Positions 42,100 through 54,152 of a stretch of DNA of 64,000 bases are shown here, piece by piece; within the stretch, counting starts at the first letter, position 1, and each line of letters begins with the position of its first letter. Origin of the DNA: Heloderma charlesbogerti. Its lineage: Eukaryota > Chordata > Lepidosauria > Squamata > Helodermatidae. The stretch lies in NCBI GenBank assembly GCA_026122225.1, contig JANEZZ010000983.1:186001-250000 (forward strand). The letters are read 5' to 3'. The translations under genes were made by a program, and so were the position numbers. The notes under the pieces were generated by a model, which did not search any database, was not told where the DNA came from, and saw nothing but the letters and a program-made list of their open reading frames with translations.

Positions 42100-43009
42100 A
42101 CATACAATTTGGAAAGCCACAGCCAATATATTTTTTAAAAAGTTAAACCAAAAGAGCAACAAAATAATTGTGCAAGCTTTTGAGATCTCCAGATCTTTCA
42201 TCAGGGAACATGTGATAAAAGGCGGAGGGGGTGGGGGAGGAAAAAAAAGACTAGATGGCGAAGCAGGGATGGCTGGCCTTTTGGGGCAGGAGGTGCCGAA
42301 CAGCCAGTCCTCTGGCCCCCTCTGTGACCCAAACCCCCTCCAACACCACCTTCCTTCCATGTTGTTGCTTAACTTGCTCAACACCACTGCATTTCCTGGC
42401 AATATTGTCACTTGTTTCTGTTGATTTCTGTGTGGAAAAGCCTGGCAGTGGCTTCATTTTCCAAACTCAGCATGTGCTCAAATCATTCCCCTGCTTCAGA
42501 AGGCAATAGAGACTTCTGGTTGGGGGTGCCTGTGTCTTCTGGTCAGGCAGGGCATTTGGAGGAAACGATGCCCCATAGAAAGTAAAGAGGGAGGCTCTCT
42601 CCTGGCTTTGTGAAGCTGGAAGGAGGAGGTGCTGAGTCCCCATGCTATTTCTTTTGTCTGTGGGCAGCAGGCTGGGCACTTTAGAGACAATGGTAGGGGC
42701 AATGATCTCTGCAAAAACACACACCAAGACATCAAGAAGACCATCCTTTTTTTAAAACTCCCCATTTTGCGGGCCTGTTTGACTCACTCCCAGCAGAAGA
42801 GCAGGAGTGAGAGCGACTAAGCAGTGGCACCATATGAAAAATAATGGAAAAAATTAACATTCTTTGAGAAACTGAAGAGAGAGGAAGGAAGGAAGAGAGA
42901 GAATGGTGCATGCATGTGTGTGTTTGAATTTCTTCAAAGGCAAGTTTCCTTCCATCTTTTCCTGAGGAGCCCCAGGCTGGTGGAAAACTGTATGTAATCT
43001 CCCCCCCCC

Positions 43010-43041
<32 letters not shown>

Positions 43042-44218
43042 TTTTTAAGGGGGTGGGGGCTTACTTGCTGTTAGCACCTGCATGACCTGGTTTAAAAAGT
43101 AATTATTGCTCAGGGCCCATTTCTGGAGCTTGGATCAGGTAGGGGCATTTTAATTTATTTTTAACCAATTTCCTGGGGTTGGAGTAGTTGCTATTATTTT
43201 TTTAACCAGGATCCTGGGACTTGGGACATCTCATCTTTTTCAACATTCAAAAATCAATATTGGTGTAATACCTATATTAACCCAACTAAAAGATCTGAAA
43301 AAAATGTGCAAGTTTTCAAGATCTACAGATCTCTTAATCAGATCTACAGGTCTCTTAATCAGTCACTTTGTTTACAAGTTGAGACAAGTTCAGTCTACAA
43401 GTCTGGGGACTTTATATTCCCCCAGATGGAGGATCAAATATTCTCCCCTTCCTTCTTCCATATGTAACCTGGGGCAGCAGAACCCTCCGGTAAGCAAACC
43501 TGCTGAGTTCAGCCCACCTTGAATGCTTGCAAGCTCCTCCTCCCACACCTTACTTTGGGACTAGTCTGAACTTGTAGACTATGTGACTTCAGACAGATCA
43601 GGGATGAAGAACAGTTCCTGGCTAGCAGCCATCAATTAGGGTAGAGTCTCCAATGCGGGCAGGGATATCTCAGGATAAAAACCCTGACAGGATAGTTTAG
43701 GAATCTTAATCATTTAAATTAAGCACTCAGTCAGCATTTGGAGTAGGGGAGATAAAAACTGAAATTCTGAACTTCAACTGTATCCCTTGAGTTAATTATA
43801 TCTTGCTGTTCATACCTTTTTCTAGGTGCTTGACAGAGTCATGTTTCTGTCTCTTGTGTTTCGAGATCTTAACACATCTTGCTGTACAAACAGCCTCATA
43901 GCTGTATAAAACTGCTTTACTGTAAAGAAGGAAACAAAGCATGGATGTTGCAATGAGCTATTTGAGCAGTCTGAGATGTGTGTTGATTCTACTGACAATG
44001 TGGATTTTAAAGATAGCCTCAGTCCTGAATTTTTTATATTTTTTTACCTCAAACATGTTTAATAAGTCCCTCTTGGTTCTTCCTTTAAAAGCCCGGTCTT
44101 CCATATTTCATCCTAAAATAACATTAGCCCACAAATGTGTGAAGGTGTACAGGCAGTTTTGTTACAATGATTTCATAGAAGTCATTTGAAGACATTGAAA
44201 GGCAGAAATACTGTGCTT
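42100..44218. other. Non-coding stretch with possible Penelope-like terminal debris
   Basis: Segments GTGCAAGCTTTTGAGATCTC at about 42170 and GTGCAAGTTTTCAAGATCTA at about 43307, each followed by a TCATCAG or TAATCAG word, look like termini of Penelope-like elements; (CA)n lies at 43013-43039. No exon recognised. Confidence 0.35.
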
Positions 44219-44219
44219 T

Positions 44220-44466
44220 GTTGTTGTTCAGTCGTTAAGTTGTGTCTGACTCTTCGTGACCCCATGGACCATAGCACGCCAGGCCTTCCTGTCCTCCACT
44301 CTCTCCTGTAGCGTGCTCAAGTTCATATTCATTGCATCAGTGATGCTATCTAGCCATCTCATCCTCTGCCGTCCCCTTCTCCTTTTGCCTTCAATCTTTC
44401 CCAGCATCAGGGTCTTTTCCAGGGAGTTTTCTCTTCGCATTAGGTGGCCAAAATATTTGAGCTTCC
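44220..44466 (-). mobile_element. BovB LINE 3' end, 5'-truncated
   Basis: Minus-strand YFGHLMRRENSLEKTLMLGK, EGKRRRGRQRMRWLDSITDA and AWRAMVHGVTKSQTQLND are the C-terminal BovB signature, with the 3' terminal GTTGTTCAGTCGT-like word at 44222. About 247 bp remain. Confidence 0.9.
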
Positions 44467-45152
44467 CAAACTTAAAACAGAAAACTTGGTGCCCCAAGAA
44501 TTCTTTTATAATCACTCTCTAATTGTGTTTGATAATCCAGGTAATTATCTGTTTGACCTTCATGTAGAACATTAGAATCGAAGCCACATGAATAGCGAAT
44601 ATAACATCTCCTGAATTACATCTTGGGTTGAAGAAATAACTGCAGAGGGCATACATTCCAGCTCTTATTTTCAGTCAGTTATTTTAGCCATTCTCCAATT
44701 CCTTTCATAATTCTACTCTAGTTTGTTAGCCCTTTTCAAAAACAACAAAGAGATTTGTGACACCTTAAAGACTAACACATTTATTATGGCATAAGTTTCA
44801 GTAGACCAGATTCGACTTCATCTTTTGCATGACGCATTATCCTAAATTGGCAGATATATACAGACATGGTTGGGGGTGGAGGAAAGAACAACATACATAG
44901 TTGTATACACATGGCTGTAGAAGGGACAGTGGTAAGCAGTGAAGTCAGGGGGAAAGGAAATGCCAGAACTACAGACTGTGACAATTATGTTAAAGCTCAA
45001 ATGCATGTAAAATAGTTACAGGGACCATTCAGAAAGCAGTGCTGATGATAACACAAACATCCCAGCATTGGTAAGATAATTAACAGGCGTGTTACGTTTT
45101 TCTCCCCTTCTCATTATGCTAGAACCTGGGATCATCCAATGAATCTATAAAG

Positions 45153-45269
45153 CAACTGGTGGCTCTCTAGATGTTTGGGCCTACAGCTCCCATGAACCTT
45201 CACTATTGGCTATGCTGGCTAGGCCTGATAGGCCAAAACATCTGGAGTACTGCAAGTTGCCTACCTCTG
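45153..45269. mobile_element. hAT-type MITE (old)
   Basis: CAACTGGTGGCTCTCTAGATG at one end and CATCTGGAGTACTGCAAGTT near the other form a palindrome around GCTATGCTGGCTAGG. Flanking 8-mers CTATAAAG and CTATAGCA match at 5 of 8. Inside the Penelope-like element. Confidence 0.6.
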
Positions 45270-45318
45270 CTATAGCAAGATGTAATGGTGCCCACCAACT
45301 TGGGTGGGTTTAAAGGAG

Positions 45319-45320
<2 letters not shown>

Positions 45321-45365
<45 letters not shown>
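45321..45365. repeat. (TA)22 microsatellite
   Basis: Uninterrupted AT dinucleotides over about 45 bp. Confidence 0.95.
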
Positions 45366-45370
<5 letters not shown>

Positions 45371-45563
45371 CCTCCAGTATCAGAGGCTGTATGCCCCTGC
45401 AGAACAATTGCTGGGATCACAAGAGGGAGGGTTCTATTGCACTTGTGTCCTGCTTATGGGCTTCCTATAGGGATATAGTTGGCTGTTGTCAGAATGAAAT
45501 GCTGGACTAGACAGAACTTTGGTCTGATCCAACAGGACTCTTCTTATTGTTAATACTTTAGTG

Positions 45564-45682
45564 CAGCCTTCCCCAACCTGGTGCCCTCCAGATGTGTTTG
45601 ACTACATCTTCATCATTCTCAGCCAGCATGACCAGATATGTATAGTTAAACACATCCAGAGGCACCAGGTTAGAGAAGGCTG
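45564..45682. mobile_element. hAT-type MITE with perfect 8-bp duplication CTTTAGTG
   Basis: CAGCCTTCCCCAACCTGGTG and the complement of CACCAGGTTAGAGAAGGCTG are inverted ends of a 119-bp element. CTTTAGTG is present at 45556-45563 and 45683-45690. Confidence 0.88.
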
Positions 45683-48099
45683 CTTTAGTGAGAGAACATT
45701 CTCTTGAATTCAGGGCACAGATGATAGAACTGATCTTCTTTATGATGATGTTCAGCAAAATTTCCCTTTGAAGTTCAAAAATGGCCACCTTAAGGTTAGT
45801 AGTACTGTGCTGAAAGATTGAAATGTTCTCCCACTCTTTTCTGAATATTATCATTTCTGATTGTGTCCATTTATTCTTTTGCATAGAGACTGGCCTGTTC
45901 ATCCAATGTAAAATGCAAAGGATATTGCTGGTAGATGATATCATATATTGCATTGGAAGATGAGCAAGTGAATGAACCCCTATGTGGCTGATGTTAAGTC
46001 CTGTGATAGCATTGCCAAGGTGCATGTGGGGACAGAGTTAGCATCTAGGTTTGTGACTCTTATGTGGCCTGTTGTTGCTGGTGAGTAGCTATTTTAGGTT
46101 AAAGGACTATCTGTAAGAAGGGGCAGACCTATCACCCAAGGCCTGTGTGATAAGCTGCTAACAATAATGCCTCTCAGAGATGTTTTGTTTCAGTTCTTCA
46201 AGAAAGCTACATATTTTTCCAGCTAGGCACTACACAAGAGATAGCTGGCTCATCATAGAGGCTAAGGTTTTCTCAAAGATATTTCCCATCTCAATAGCTG
46301 TCCCCAACAAAAAACTTTTTTGTATGTTGTCTGGCTTCACGACCAGTACTCTCCAATATCTCCTCCTCCCCTCCTAGGTCTTTCCTCTGTTCTTATATCT
46401 CTTGCCTGTTGTTGCTTTGGCTCATTAGCTGCACCTGGCAGCCAGCTCCCACGTCCTTTGGGAGTGCTGCAATTGTGTTCAGGTGGGGTGAGGAGGCCAG
46501 CCAAACATTTACCCCTAAATGGCTTCTCACAGCCTGTAAGAGGAAAGTCTAAGATGGGCTGTGGATTGTTGATGGTATCTTGGAATGGTTTTAGCTGACA
46601 GCTATAAGTGCAGTAAGTAGTGTTCTATCACTTTCTCTTCTGGGTCTGTTTTCTAGTGGATTATTCCTGGGTAACAGATTGCCTTGTTGATCTGCTTTTT
46701 CACTTCATTGGGTAAGTGTTGTAGTCTAATAAATCCTTAAGTTGCTAGTCTCTTTCTAATGATTTGGAACAGATGTTGTTGTGTCATAGGTTTTGGCTGT
46801 GGACAATGGATTTTGTAGCATGTTCTGGGTGAAAGCTAGACGTATGGTCATATGTATAGTGGTCACTAGGTTTCTGATGCTTATGTCAATTGTGTACTTG
46901 CACAGAAGCATCCAGAACATTAACCTGATATGCAGACTAGTCTAGACTTAGGTTGATGATGGGATGGAAGCTGTCAAAGCCCTGATGGAATTTCCCATGA
47001 GTCTCCTTGCCTATGGGTCCAGATGACAAAAATGTCATCAGTATACTTGGGTAGAGGAGAGGTTTTTGGGGGAAGGAGCTGAAAGAGAGTTGTTTGATGA
47101 AACCATGAAAAGGCTGGCATACTATGGAGCCATGCCTGTGGCAGTACTGATGGCAGTGCCATTGATCTGAAGATGTTTTACTCAGATCTCAAGTAACTGT
47201 GAGTAAATACAAAGTAGCAGTGATAAAGGGATATTGGTGTAAAGAACCTCAGCATCCACGGTAGCAAGCATGAAAGAGTGTTAATGGATTGTAGTATTCT
47301 AAGGAAGTCAGTGGTGTCCCACAAGTACTTTGGAATATACTCAGTCTGAGAATGGAGACCATATAACTAAGCACTCCTACTGTGCCAGTGCCTGAAACTA
47401 TGGGCACCTGGGAATGCCTGGTTTGTTCTGGGTGGCAGATAAAAGGCCAAGGCCCCAGTTGCTGCAAATCTGTAGGAAATTCCTTGATCTGGTTATGTAG
47501 TTCCTTCTGGCATTTTTCAGTGGGATCTGAGGATAGGAGCCTGTAAAATGTGGTGCTGGAGAATTGCCTCTCTGTTTGGAGGCTAAGAATATGAGAATAT
47601 GTAGTCCAGCTTGTCAATGACAATGACAGCTATTCCTGTATCAGTCTCTTTGATTATGATGTCAGGATTGTTTCCAAGGGCGTGGATGGCATCACATGCT
47701 GCACAACCGAGAGTGAAACTGTTTGCAGGTTACTTCAGCTTGGGTGTGGCAGCAGAAGCACTCAAAGTAAAAAGAAATTCCAAACCGGTGTTTCCACTAT
47801 CTGGAGGGGACCATGGAGAATTCTTTTTTGCGGAGCATGGAGAAGATGTCTGCTATGTGTCACTGCGCTGTTAAGTGGTGTGCTGATAAAATGATAGCCC
47901 TGGGTCGGTGCAGTGGAGAGTGTTGTGCTGGAAGAGTCCTAGACAGTAGGGAAAAAAGCCTCTAGGTCACCACAGAACTGTATCCTATGCAGGCTTCAGC
48001 AATACCACTTGCCACAGTGAGCACAGTGCTTCTGTCTCACTTGGCATGGTGAGTGTAGTGCTGCTCTCTGGCAAGTGTGATGAGCAGCCAGCCTTCCTC

Positions 48100-48600
48100 C
48101 CAGTGTGAAAGCTGCAGAGGTGGGCAGAGATTAACCTCACAGTTGTGCGGTGATCCCCACCACCTCCCAAGCACCAAAGTTGAGAGGACAGTGCTGGTGG
48201 TTTGGCAGCTATGTGGCCAAGGAGTCTTGGCTGTGCAGGGCCAAACTGGCAATGCACCACCCACTGCCAGTCTTTCCTGCTCCAAAACAGGAAAGATGGG
48301 TGGGGAGGACTCCACTGCCTGAAGGCACCTTCAGCTAGCCACTCTCCATACCCATCCTTCCCGTGGGAGATGGGTAACTGTTGGACACTGCTGCCTTAAA
48401 GCACTCGGAGTGTCTTCAATCAGCGGTGCCCAACCAGCTACTCCCCCACTGATCCTGCCCTCAGAAAAGGCCATGGGAGAGGGAGGGCTGGATGCTGCTG
48501 CTTGAAGCTGCTTTGAGCAGCAGTGCACAACCAGCTACTCTCCCCACTGGCCCTTCCCTCAGAAAAGGCTGAGAAGCTTGCTCAGGACTATAGAAGCATG
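48100..48600. repeat. Diverged tandem units of about 95 bp
   Basis: CAACCAGCTACTC followed by CCTCAGAAAAGG occurs at about 48431 and again at about 48526, spaced 95 bp, and a weaker unit (TCAGCTAGCCACTCTCC) lies near 48331. Frames across it are not genes. Confidence 0.45.
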
Positions 48601-48654
48601 CTCAGCTGGTGATTACAGTTTTTGGCTTGGCTAGTAAGGTCAGCCAAAAATTGT

Positions 48655-49720
48655 ATTATTTATTTCTTTAGAATATTTATTGCCCACCTTTCAGGGCAGA
48701 AGCCCTCCCAAGATGGCTTACAACACATAACCATTAAGATATTAAAAGTGATAAAAACATAAACGCAGTAAAAACCAACAATAATAACAGCCATAAAAAA
48801 CAATGATAAAAACCAGCAACAGTAGCAATCATATCAGGAGAAGGCCAAGGTAAAATAATATGTTTTCAAGGCCTTCTTAAAAGCCTGCAATGATGGAGCA
48901 TGGTGGACCTATGATGGCGACTTGTTCCAAAGGTGTAGGGCCACTGCAGCGAAGGCCCTCTCACGTGTGGTCCACCCAGCCTAACTGCTCTCACAGGTGG
49001 GCAGATGAGAAGGGCCTCTCTTTCTATCTTAAAGTGTGGGCAGGATGATATAGGTGAACATGGTCCTTCAAGTAATTTGGTCCCAAACCATTTAAGGCTT
49101 TAAAGGTCAAAACCAGCACTTTAAATTGGGCTCAGAAACACACCAGTAACCAACGCAGCTGGAGCAGTAAAGGAATTATATGATCAAATCACCTTGCCCC
49201 CATCAACACTCAGGCGGCCGCATTCTGCACCAGCTGAAGGTTCTGACTGTCTTCAAAGGCAGCCCCACGTAAAATGCATTACAGTAGCGCAGCCTGGACA
49301 TCACTGGATAAATGAGGCAAAGCCATCTTCTCCAGACAGGGCCGCTGGTAAAAAGCTGGTAGAAGACACTCCTGGACACTGCAGCCTCCTGGGCTTCTCC
49401 AGTTAGTGCAGAGTCCAAGAGGACACCCAGACTGCGCACTTGGTCTTTTAGGAGGAGCGCAACCCAATCTAAGACTAGCTGTAAACCTCCAGTAGTTGGT
49501 TTCCCAACCCACAGTACCTCTGTCTTGTCTGGATTAAGTTTCAGTTGGTTTATGCTCATCCATGCCAAAACAGCCTTGTAGACCCCAATCATTCTTATAG
49601 ATTTGGTGGGGCAAGAGAGGCCCTGTGAAAGAACTGACTCTTCTGTCTGGTTCTTCAGTTTGTGACTGGATAGATTAACAATATTGTTGGGCGAATTCAC
49701 CGTGTCCCTGTTGTGATGCA
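48655..49720 (-). mobile_element. L2-clade LINE 3' portion
   Basis: Minus strand encodes INQLKLNPDKTEVLWVGKPT, LLKDQVRSLGVLLDSALT and LRYCNAFYVGLPLKTV, the region after the palm, followed by decayed C-terminal sequence and an AT-rich tail at 48655. 5'-truncated relative of 28388-31990. Confidence 0.85.
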
Positions 49721-50095
49721 GGGAGGCATGCAGTAGGCTAGATACATTGGTAGCTTTCCTTTTCTTCTGAGAAGCAAAAATGTATAACAGGTTACTTACC
49801 TTTTTTTTGGAGAAGTTTTTCTAGGTGAACAGCTTTTTGAAAGGTTGGTTCTTTACATGAGATTCCACATCAGTTCATTCTTGATCTTTTCCTGTTTGCT
49901 ATGTAGGGAGTTATTGATCATATGTATCTTGGAAAGAATATAGCACAATTTTCCCCACAGTCCATGTAGTAAGTAAACTATAGTGGATTTTGCCTTGCTA
50001 CCTTAGGAATGATGTCTTGCTTTTTGTATTTAGGTAGAAATCTGTCTGTGTCTGAGTGGGTTTCTTCATGAGACTGGCTTCAGGTTTGATTATGG

Positions 50096-50120
50096 CTGTG
50101 TGTGTGTGTGTGTGTGTGTG
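50096..50120. repeat. (TG)n microsatellite
   Basis: Twelve TG dinucleotides. Confidence 0.9.
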
Positions 50121-50445
50121 ACTAATATACACAGACAAAAAAGGGGAGGATTAGAATACGAGCTGATTGCCATAGCGCCATTCACAGGGGCATTTTGTCC
50201 CAGGAATGTAGTGTAGCTTGGGTGGGTTGGGTGGAGGGGGGGGGTTACAAAAAAAGAGAGAGAGAGAGAGAATCACCACTACCACCACTTTTGGTTACCT
50301 CATATTTAAACTTAAGACTCCCCTGAAAATTGGTATACTTCACCCACCAATTCCTGAAAGTCGCCAAATATCCTCCCCACACACCTCTCATGGGGGATGA
50401 ACAATCCCACAAAAGGGTGGGGTAGATATTCGGCATAACTTTAGT

Positions 50446-50814
50446 CTGGGGGTAGGCAATATGTGCCCCCTGGCCTTTTTGCAGCCTTCAGTTGCCCCAC
50501 CACTATGACACTGCCAAAATTCAATGGCATAGCAGTGGGGGGGGGGAGAGAAACCCCTATTAAAAGGAAAATCAGAAGTTTGCCAGCAGCTAAAAGCTGT
50601 TGTAAAGCAAAATAGCCCCTTTGTGTTGCCCCTGCTGCCACTATACCACTAAACCGCTGATTTTTCTTTTAGAGGAGGGGACTTTCTCCCTCTGCTGCTG
50701 TGCCACCAAATATCAGTGACACAGCGGTGGCAGGGCAAGTGGTGGCTGGGTTTTGCCCCCCTGAGGTCTTGGAGGACAACATTGGCCACCAGCCCCTAGA
50801 CATTGCCCACCCCT
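50446..50814. mobile_element. hAT-type non-autonomous element, 369 bp, perfect 8-bp duplication ACTTTAGT
   Basis: Left end CTGGGGGTAGGCAATATGTG and right end (complement) AGGGGTGGGCAATGTCTAGG are inverted repeats. ACTTTAGT flanks at 50438-50445 and 50815-50822. Longer than the other MITEs here; the middle (about 50550-50700) is not recognised. Confidence 0.8.
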
Positions 50815-52527
50815 ACTTTAGTTTATTTAACACGATGTATAGCTAAACCAAATCAACAGAGGGTAGGAAAATGACCCTGCCCTACGCATTTTTGGCAACT
50901 AGCCTGAAAAGCAAAACTTCTGGTTAGCTGGCAACTCTGGTAACATGGTAATTGGGACACTTTTCATATAAGGGTGATTTTAAACACCACAGTGTGAAAA
51001 TCAAAAAGTAACGTATAATGACATTGCTGCACTGGAAATGTTTCCAATTTTTGTCTCTCTCTGCCTCTCTTTCCCTCTTTCTTTGCACGTACATGCAAAA
51101 GGGTTACAGAAAATTATACAAAATGTACAAGAACGCAGAGGGAAAACAGCCGGTGGCATGCTGGGAGTGAATGTGCCTGCTTAACCAGGGGGAAAAATGG
51201 TTGTAGAACTGTTTGATTTGAGATGTCAGTACAAAGGGCCAACGTATCCTTCCTGTATAGGAAGCACTTTTTTGTCTCTGCAGATGGGGATACCATTCTT
51301 GCCATCTGCTTTGGTAATTCAATTGTGTTGGTGGCAGTTTTGGATATAACTGCTGCCGTCATGTCTTTCCAGTAACCTTGTTGTGTGTTTTTTCTCATCA
51401 GCTTTCTGAATCTCTAAAGGCTGCTTTGTCAGTCTTGTGCCTGGCAATCTTCTGTATTTCCGTAGTGCAATATAGAAGCAGCTTAATGTTGCCTCTGCAC
51501 CCATTACCTCAGAACAGCACCTAAGCAGGAACAGTGGATCCACACAGCTTCGTTAATGGCATTTCTGGAATAGAAGTAGCCATCTATCTTGCAAACAAGA
51601 TCTTTTGTCTGTCCATTTTGCTCACAGTCATTTCTTGTCAACCTTGCCTCACCCATTCTTCCCTTTCCTTTGTCAACATGTAGTGGCAAGCTCCTCAGGG
51701 CAGGAGCTTCCTTTTTGGTTTTGCTTCTGTTACCTGGTAAACTAGCTATATAAATAACAACACCCCAGCATATGGAACTGAGCATGCAACAAAATGCACA
51801 TCCCGCACTATTTCACTTCAGTGTAATAATTTGTTTCCCCTTGGGGTGCAGATTTTCAGATATCTTTTCATTCTTCTTTTCCTCCTCCTCCTCCCCGCCC
51901 TCTCTAAAATAAAAAGGAATAGAATAGAGGAAAAGGAGATTGGTAGTCAGATTTGTGAAGGGGGGCTTGCCCTGTGTTAGGAAATTCGAAATCAAAGTGG
52001 ATGAAATGAAGCTACAACATGTCATGTTATATATTCCCATTAAAAACAACCCTTTTCTTCATTTGTAGAAGCTCCAGCAGTTGGAGATAATTTTGATTTA
52101 GAGAGTACTGTAATACTCTTGATAATACTTCATGATGATTTTGCTGACTTGGGGCAATTGCCTCCAAGAAATGAAGACTTCTCATTTTGTGGCATACAAG
52201 CTACAAATTACTATGCCTGGTGGGTTTTAATTTTTGAAATTCTTGTTCAGTTGAGAAACAATGATTAATTCCCACACACTGACAGTGGTAATTAACGTTT
52301 CTATACCATTGCATAGAGATGTCATCGTTCTTTGATTTTATAACTGGATTTTTTAACCCCTTCAGTACCAGTTCATATAAGCCCTAACTCCTTTTGGAAA
52401 ATGAAAAATTGTGAGAAAATATAATATGCATTTCAAAAACAGACCCCACCAGCAGAAAGTCTCCTACATAGGCCCATGTGTTGTTTATGGCATTTCAGCA
52501 TTTAGGATGGATTTTTAAAGGCTCTGC

Positions 52528-52538
52528 TGAGTTTATTT
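52528..52538. repeat. Left duplication of the mini-BovB
   Basis: TGAGTTTATTT, repeated exactly at 53007-53017. Confidence 0.85.
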
Positions 52539-53006
52539 TTGTTGTTGTTCAGTCGTGTCCGACTCTTCGTGACCCCATGGACCATAGCACGCCAGGCCTT
52601 CCTGTCCTGCGCTCTCTCCCGGAGTGTCCTAAACAATATTGTTCTTTACAGCATCGGATTTTCTTTTCACCACCAGACCCATCCACAGCTGAGTGTCCTT
52701 TCGGCTTTGGCCCAGCCGCTTCACTCTTTCTGGCGCTACTTGGAAATACCCTCTGCTCTTCCCCAGTAGTATATTGGACACCTTCCGACCTGAGGGGCTC
52801 ATCTTCCGGCATCATATCTTTTAGCCTTGTGATACGTTCCATGGGGTTTTCTTGGCAAGAATACTGGAGTGGGTTGCCATTTCCTTCTCCAGTGGACCAC
52901 ATTTTGTCAGAACTCTCCGCCATGACCTGTCCATCTTGGGTGGCCCTGCACGGCATAGCTTATGGCTTTACTGAGTTACGCAAGCCCCTTCGCCACAACA
53001 AGGCAG
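52539..53006 (-). mobile_element. Internally deleted BovB (mini-BovB), 468 bp, with both ends
   Basis: About 88 bp match the BovB 3' end (GTTCAGTCGTGTCCGACTCT at 52547) and then jump at about 52627 directly to the BovB 5' leader (CCTAAACAATATTGTTC through the terminal CACAACAAGGCAGTG at 53006). The corresponding parts of the full-length copy are 21600-21690 and about 24370-24750, so about 2.7 kb is missing. Perfect 11-bp duplications flank it. It encodes no polymerase and must have moved in trans. Confidence 0.9.
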
Positions 53007-53017
53007 TGAGTTTATTT
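53007..53017. repeat. Right duplication of the mini-BovB
   Basis: TGAGTTTATTT, identical to 52528-52538. Confidence 0.85.
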
Positions 53018-53305
53018 AGCACATTTTAAAGCTGCAGAGAGTGAGATGAGCCAAAGGACAGGGAAAAAATAAATATAAAGAGAGGGAAGGAAAGAACAAC
53101 AAATGCTGTTGTAATGCAGTTGATAGTCAAATCCTGTCAACATGCAACCTGGTAATGGAAACTAGCTGTATTCTTCTAGGTTATTTTGATTCTTGATGTT
53201 CCTCAAGTTTGGGGGGGGTACATGTGTGTGGAGAGAGAGAGAGAGAACTTCATTTTTTTTTCATAGTTTTACATATGGGATTCAATAAGAAGGTAGATAA
53301 CAGCC

Positions 53306-53685
53306 TGTCTGGTCACTGAGGTCATCAGAGGTTATGCTCCTGTTGGTTCCACATGGACCTATGGCCCGATTGGAGTCCACCAGGAGAAGAGCCTTCAGTG
53401 TGGTGGCCCCCTTTCTTCGGAATTTCCTGCCCTTGGAGGTCAGGCAGGTGCCAACACTGTGTTCTTTCCAGTGCCTTCTGAAAACAGCACTGTTCCAGGA
53501 GGCATTCCTTAATTGACCAGCCATGGTTTCTATTGGCATTGTTTGTTTGTTTTAAGCATAATTTTAATATGGTTTTAATCTTTTTATTCTTTTACTGTTT
53601 TATCTTTTGTGTTCACTGCTCCAAAATCTGTTTTAGATATGGAGTGGTATACAAATATTGTAAATAAATAAATAAATAACAGCAA
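53306..53685 (+). mobile_element. L2-clade LINE 3' end
   Basis: Forward reading GPMARLESTRRRAFSVVAPF and FQCLLKTALFQEAFLN corresponds to the last coding segment of the L2 family seen at 28.5 kb, followed by a 3' UTR and an (AAATA)n tail at about 53665-53680. Confidence 0.8.
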
Positions 53686-54047
53686 AGAATAATCTTACCA
53701 ATGACAAATACTCCTAAAATGTGCAGTATCTCACCCAACAGAGTATCAGAAACCATGTGCCATGTAATCTTGAATCAAATGCCCTTTGCAGGGTTGATCC
53801 ATAGCAGGCTATAGCAAATAATTGATTCCAGAAGCTACCATGGAAAAGGCTTTTTTCTGAGCCCTGGTGGAGAGGTAGTAGACCCTTACATCCTGCAAAA
53901 CATACATCTTGCCTAACCCCCTCCCCATTTTAGCCCCTCCTACTGGTCCTCATAAGCCCCAGCCCCGTTCCTACAGTTTGCTGTACATTTATCTAGAATA
54001 CATTTCATTATGAGAAAATGGATGCATTTCACAAAACATTGGTTTGG

Positions 54048-54152
54048 ATCCAGACTAAGTTAGGTTCCATTGAAATCAATGGGACAAGTTCATTATGACT
54101 AAACATTAATCCCATTGACTTCAATTGGAACTAAATTAAGCTGAGTCTAGGG
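54048..54152. mobile_element. Short palindromic repeat (MITE-like)
   Basis: GGTTCCATTGAAATCAATGGGA and the complement of TCCCATTGACTTCAATTGGA form inverted arms around a short spacer, with AGACT at one end and AGTCT at the other. Probably the same broad squamate MITE group as 58551-58657. Confidence 0.5.

Larger units (their letters stand above)
44740..48000 (-). mobile_element. Decayed Penelope-like element
   Basis: Minus-strand pieces in the right order: NPDIIIKETDTGIAVIVIDK near 47680-47620, DPTEKCQKELHNQIKEFPTD near 47510, PIVSGTGT near 47395, and the polymerase core PKYTDDIFVIWTH near 47040, where the usual Asp-Asp is retained. The 3' side (about 44740-44900) has the ACCTTAAAGACTAACACATT word typical of the ends of these elements. 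Many stops and shifts; at least two hAT MITEs and a (TA)n tract have entered it. No convincing GIY-YIG domain is left. Confidence 0.6.

Noticed and set aside
45321..45365. Repeat clusters as CRISPR or regulatory arrays
   Set aside because: They are simple microsatellites in a vertebrate genome without spacer structure.
45558..46025. 155-codon minus-strand frame as a gene
   Set aside because: It starts inside the decayed Penelope-like element and ends in a hAT MITE; no domain recognised.
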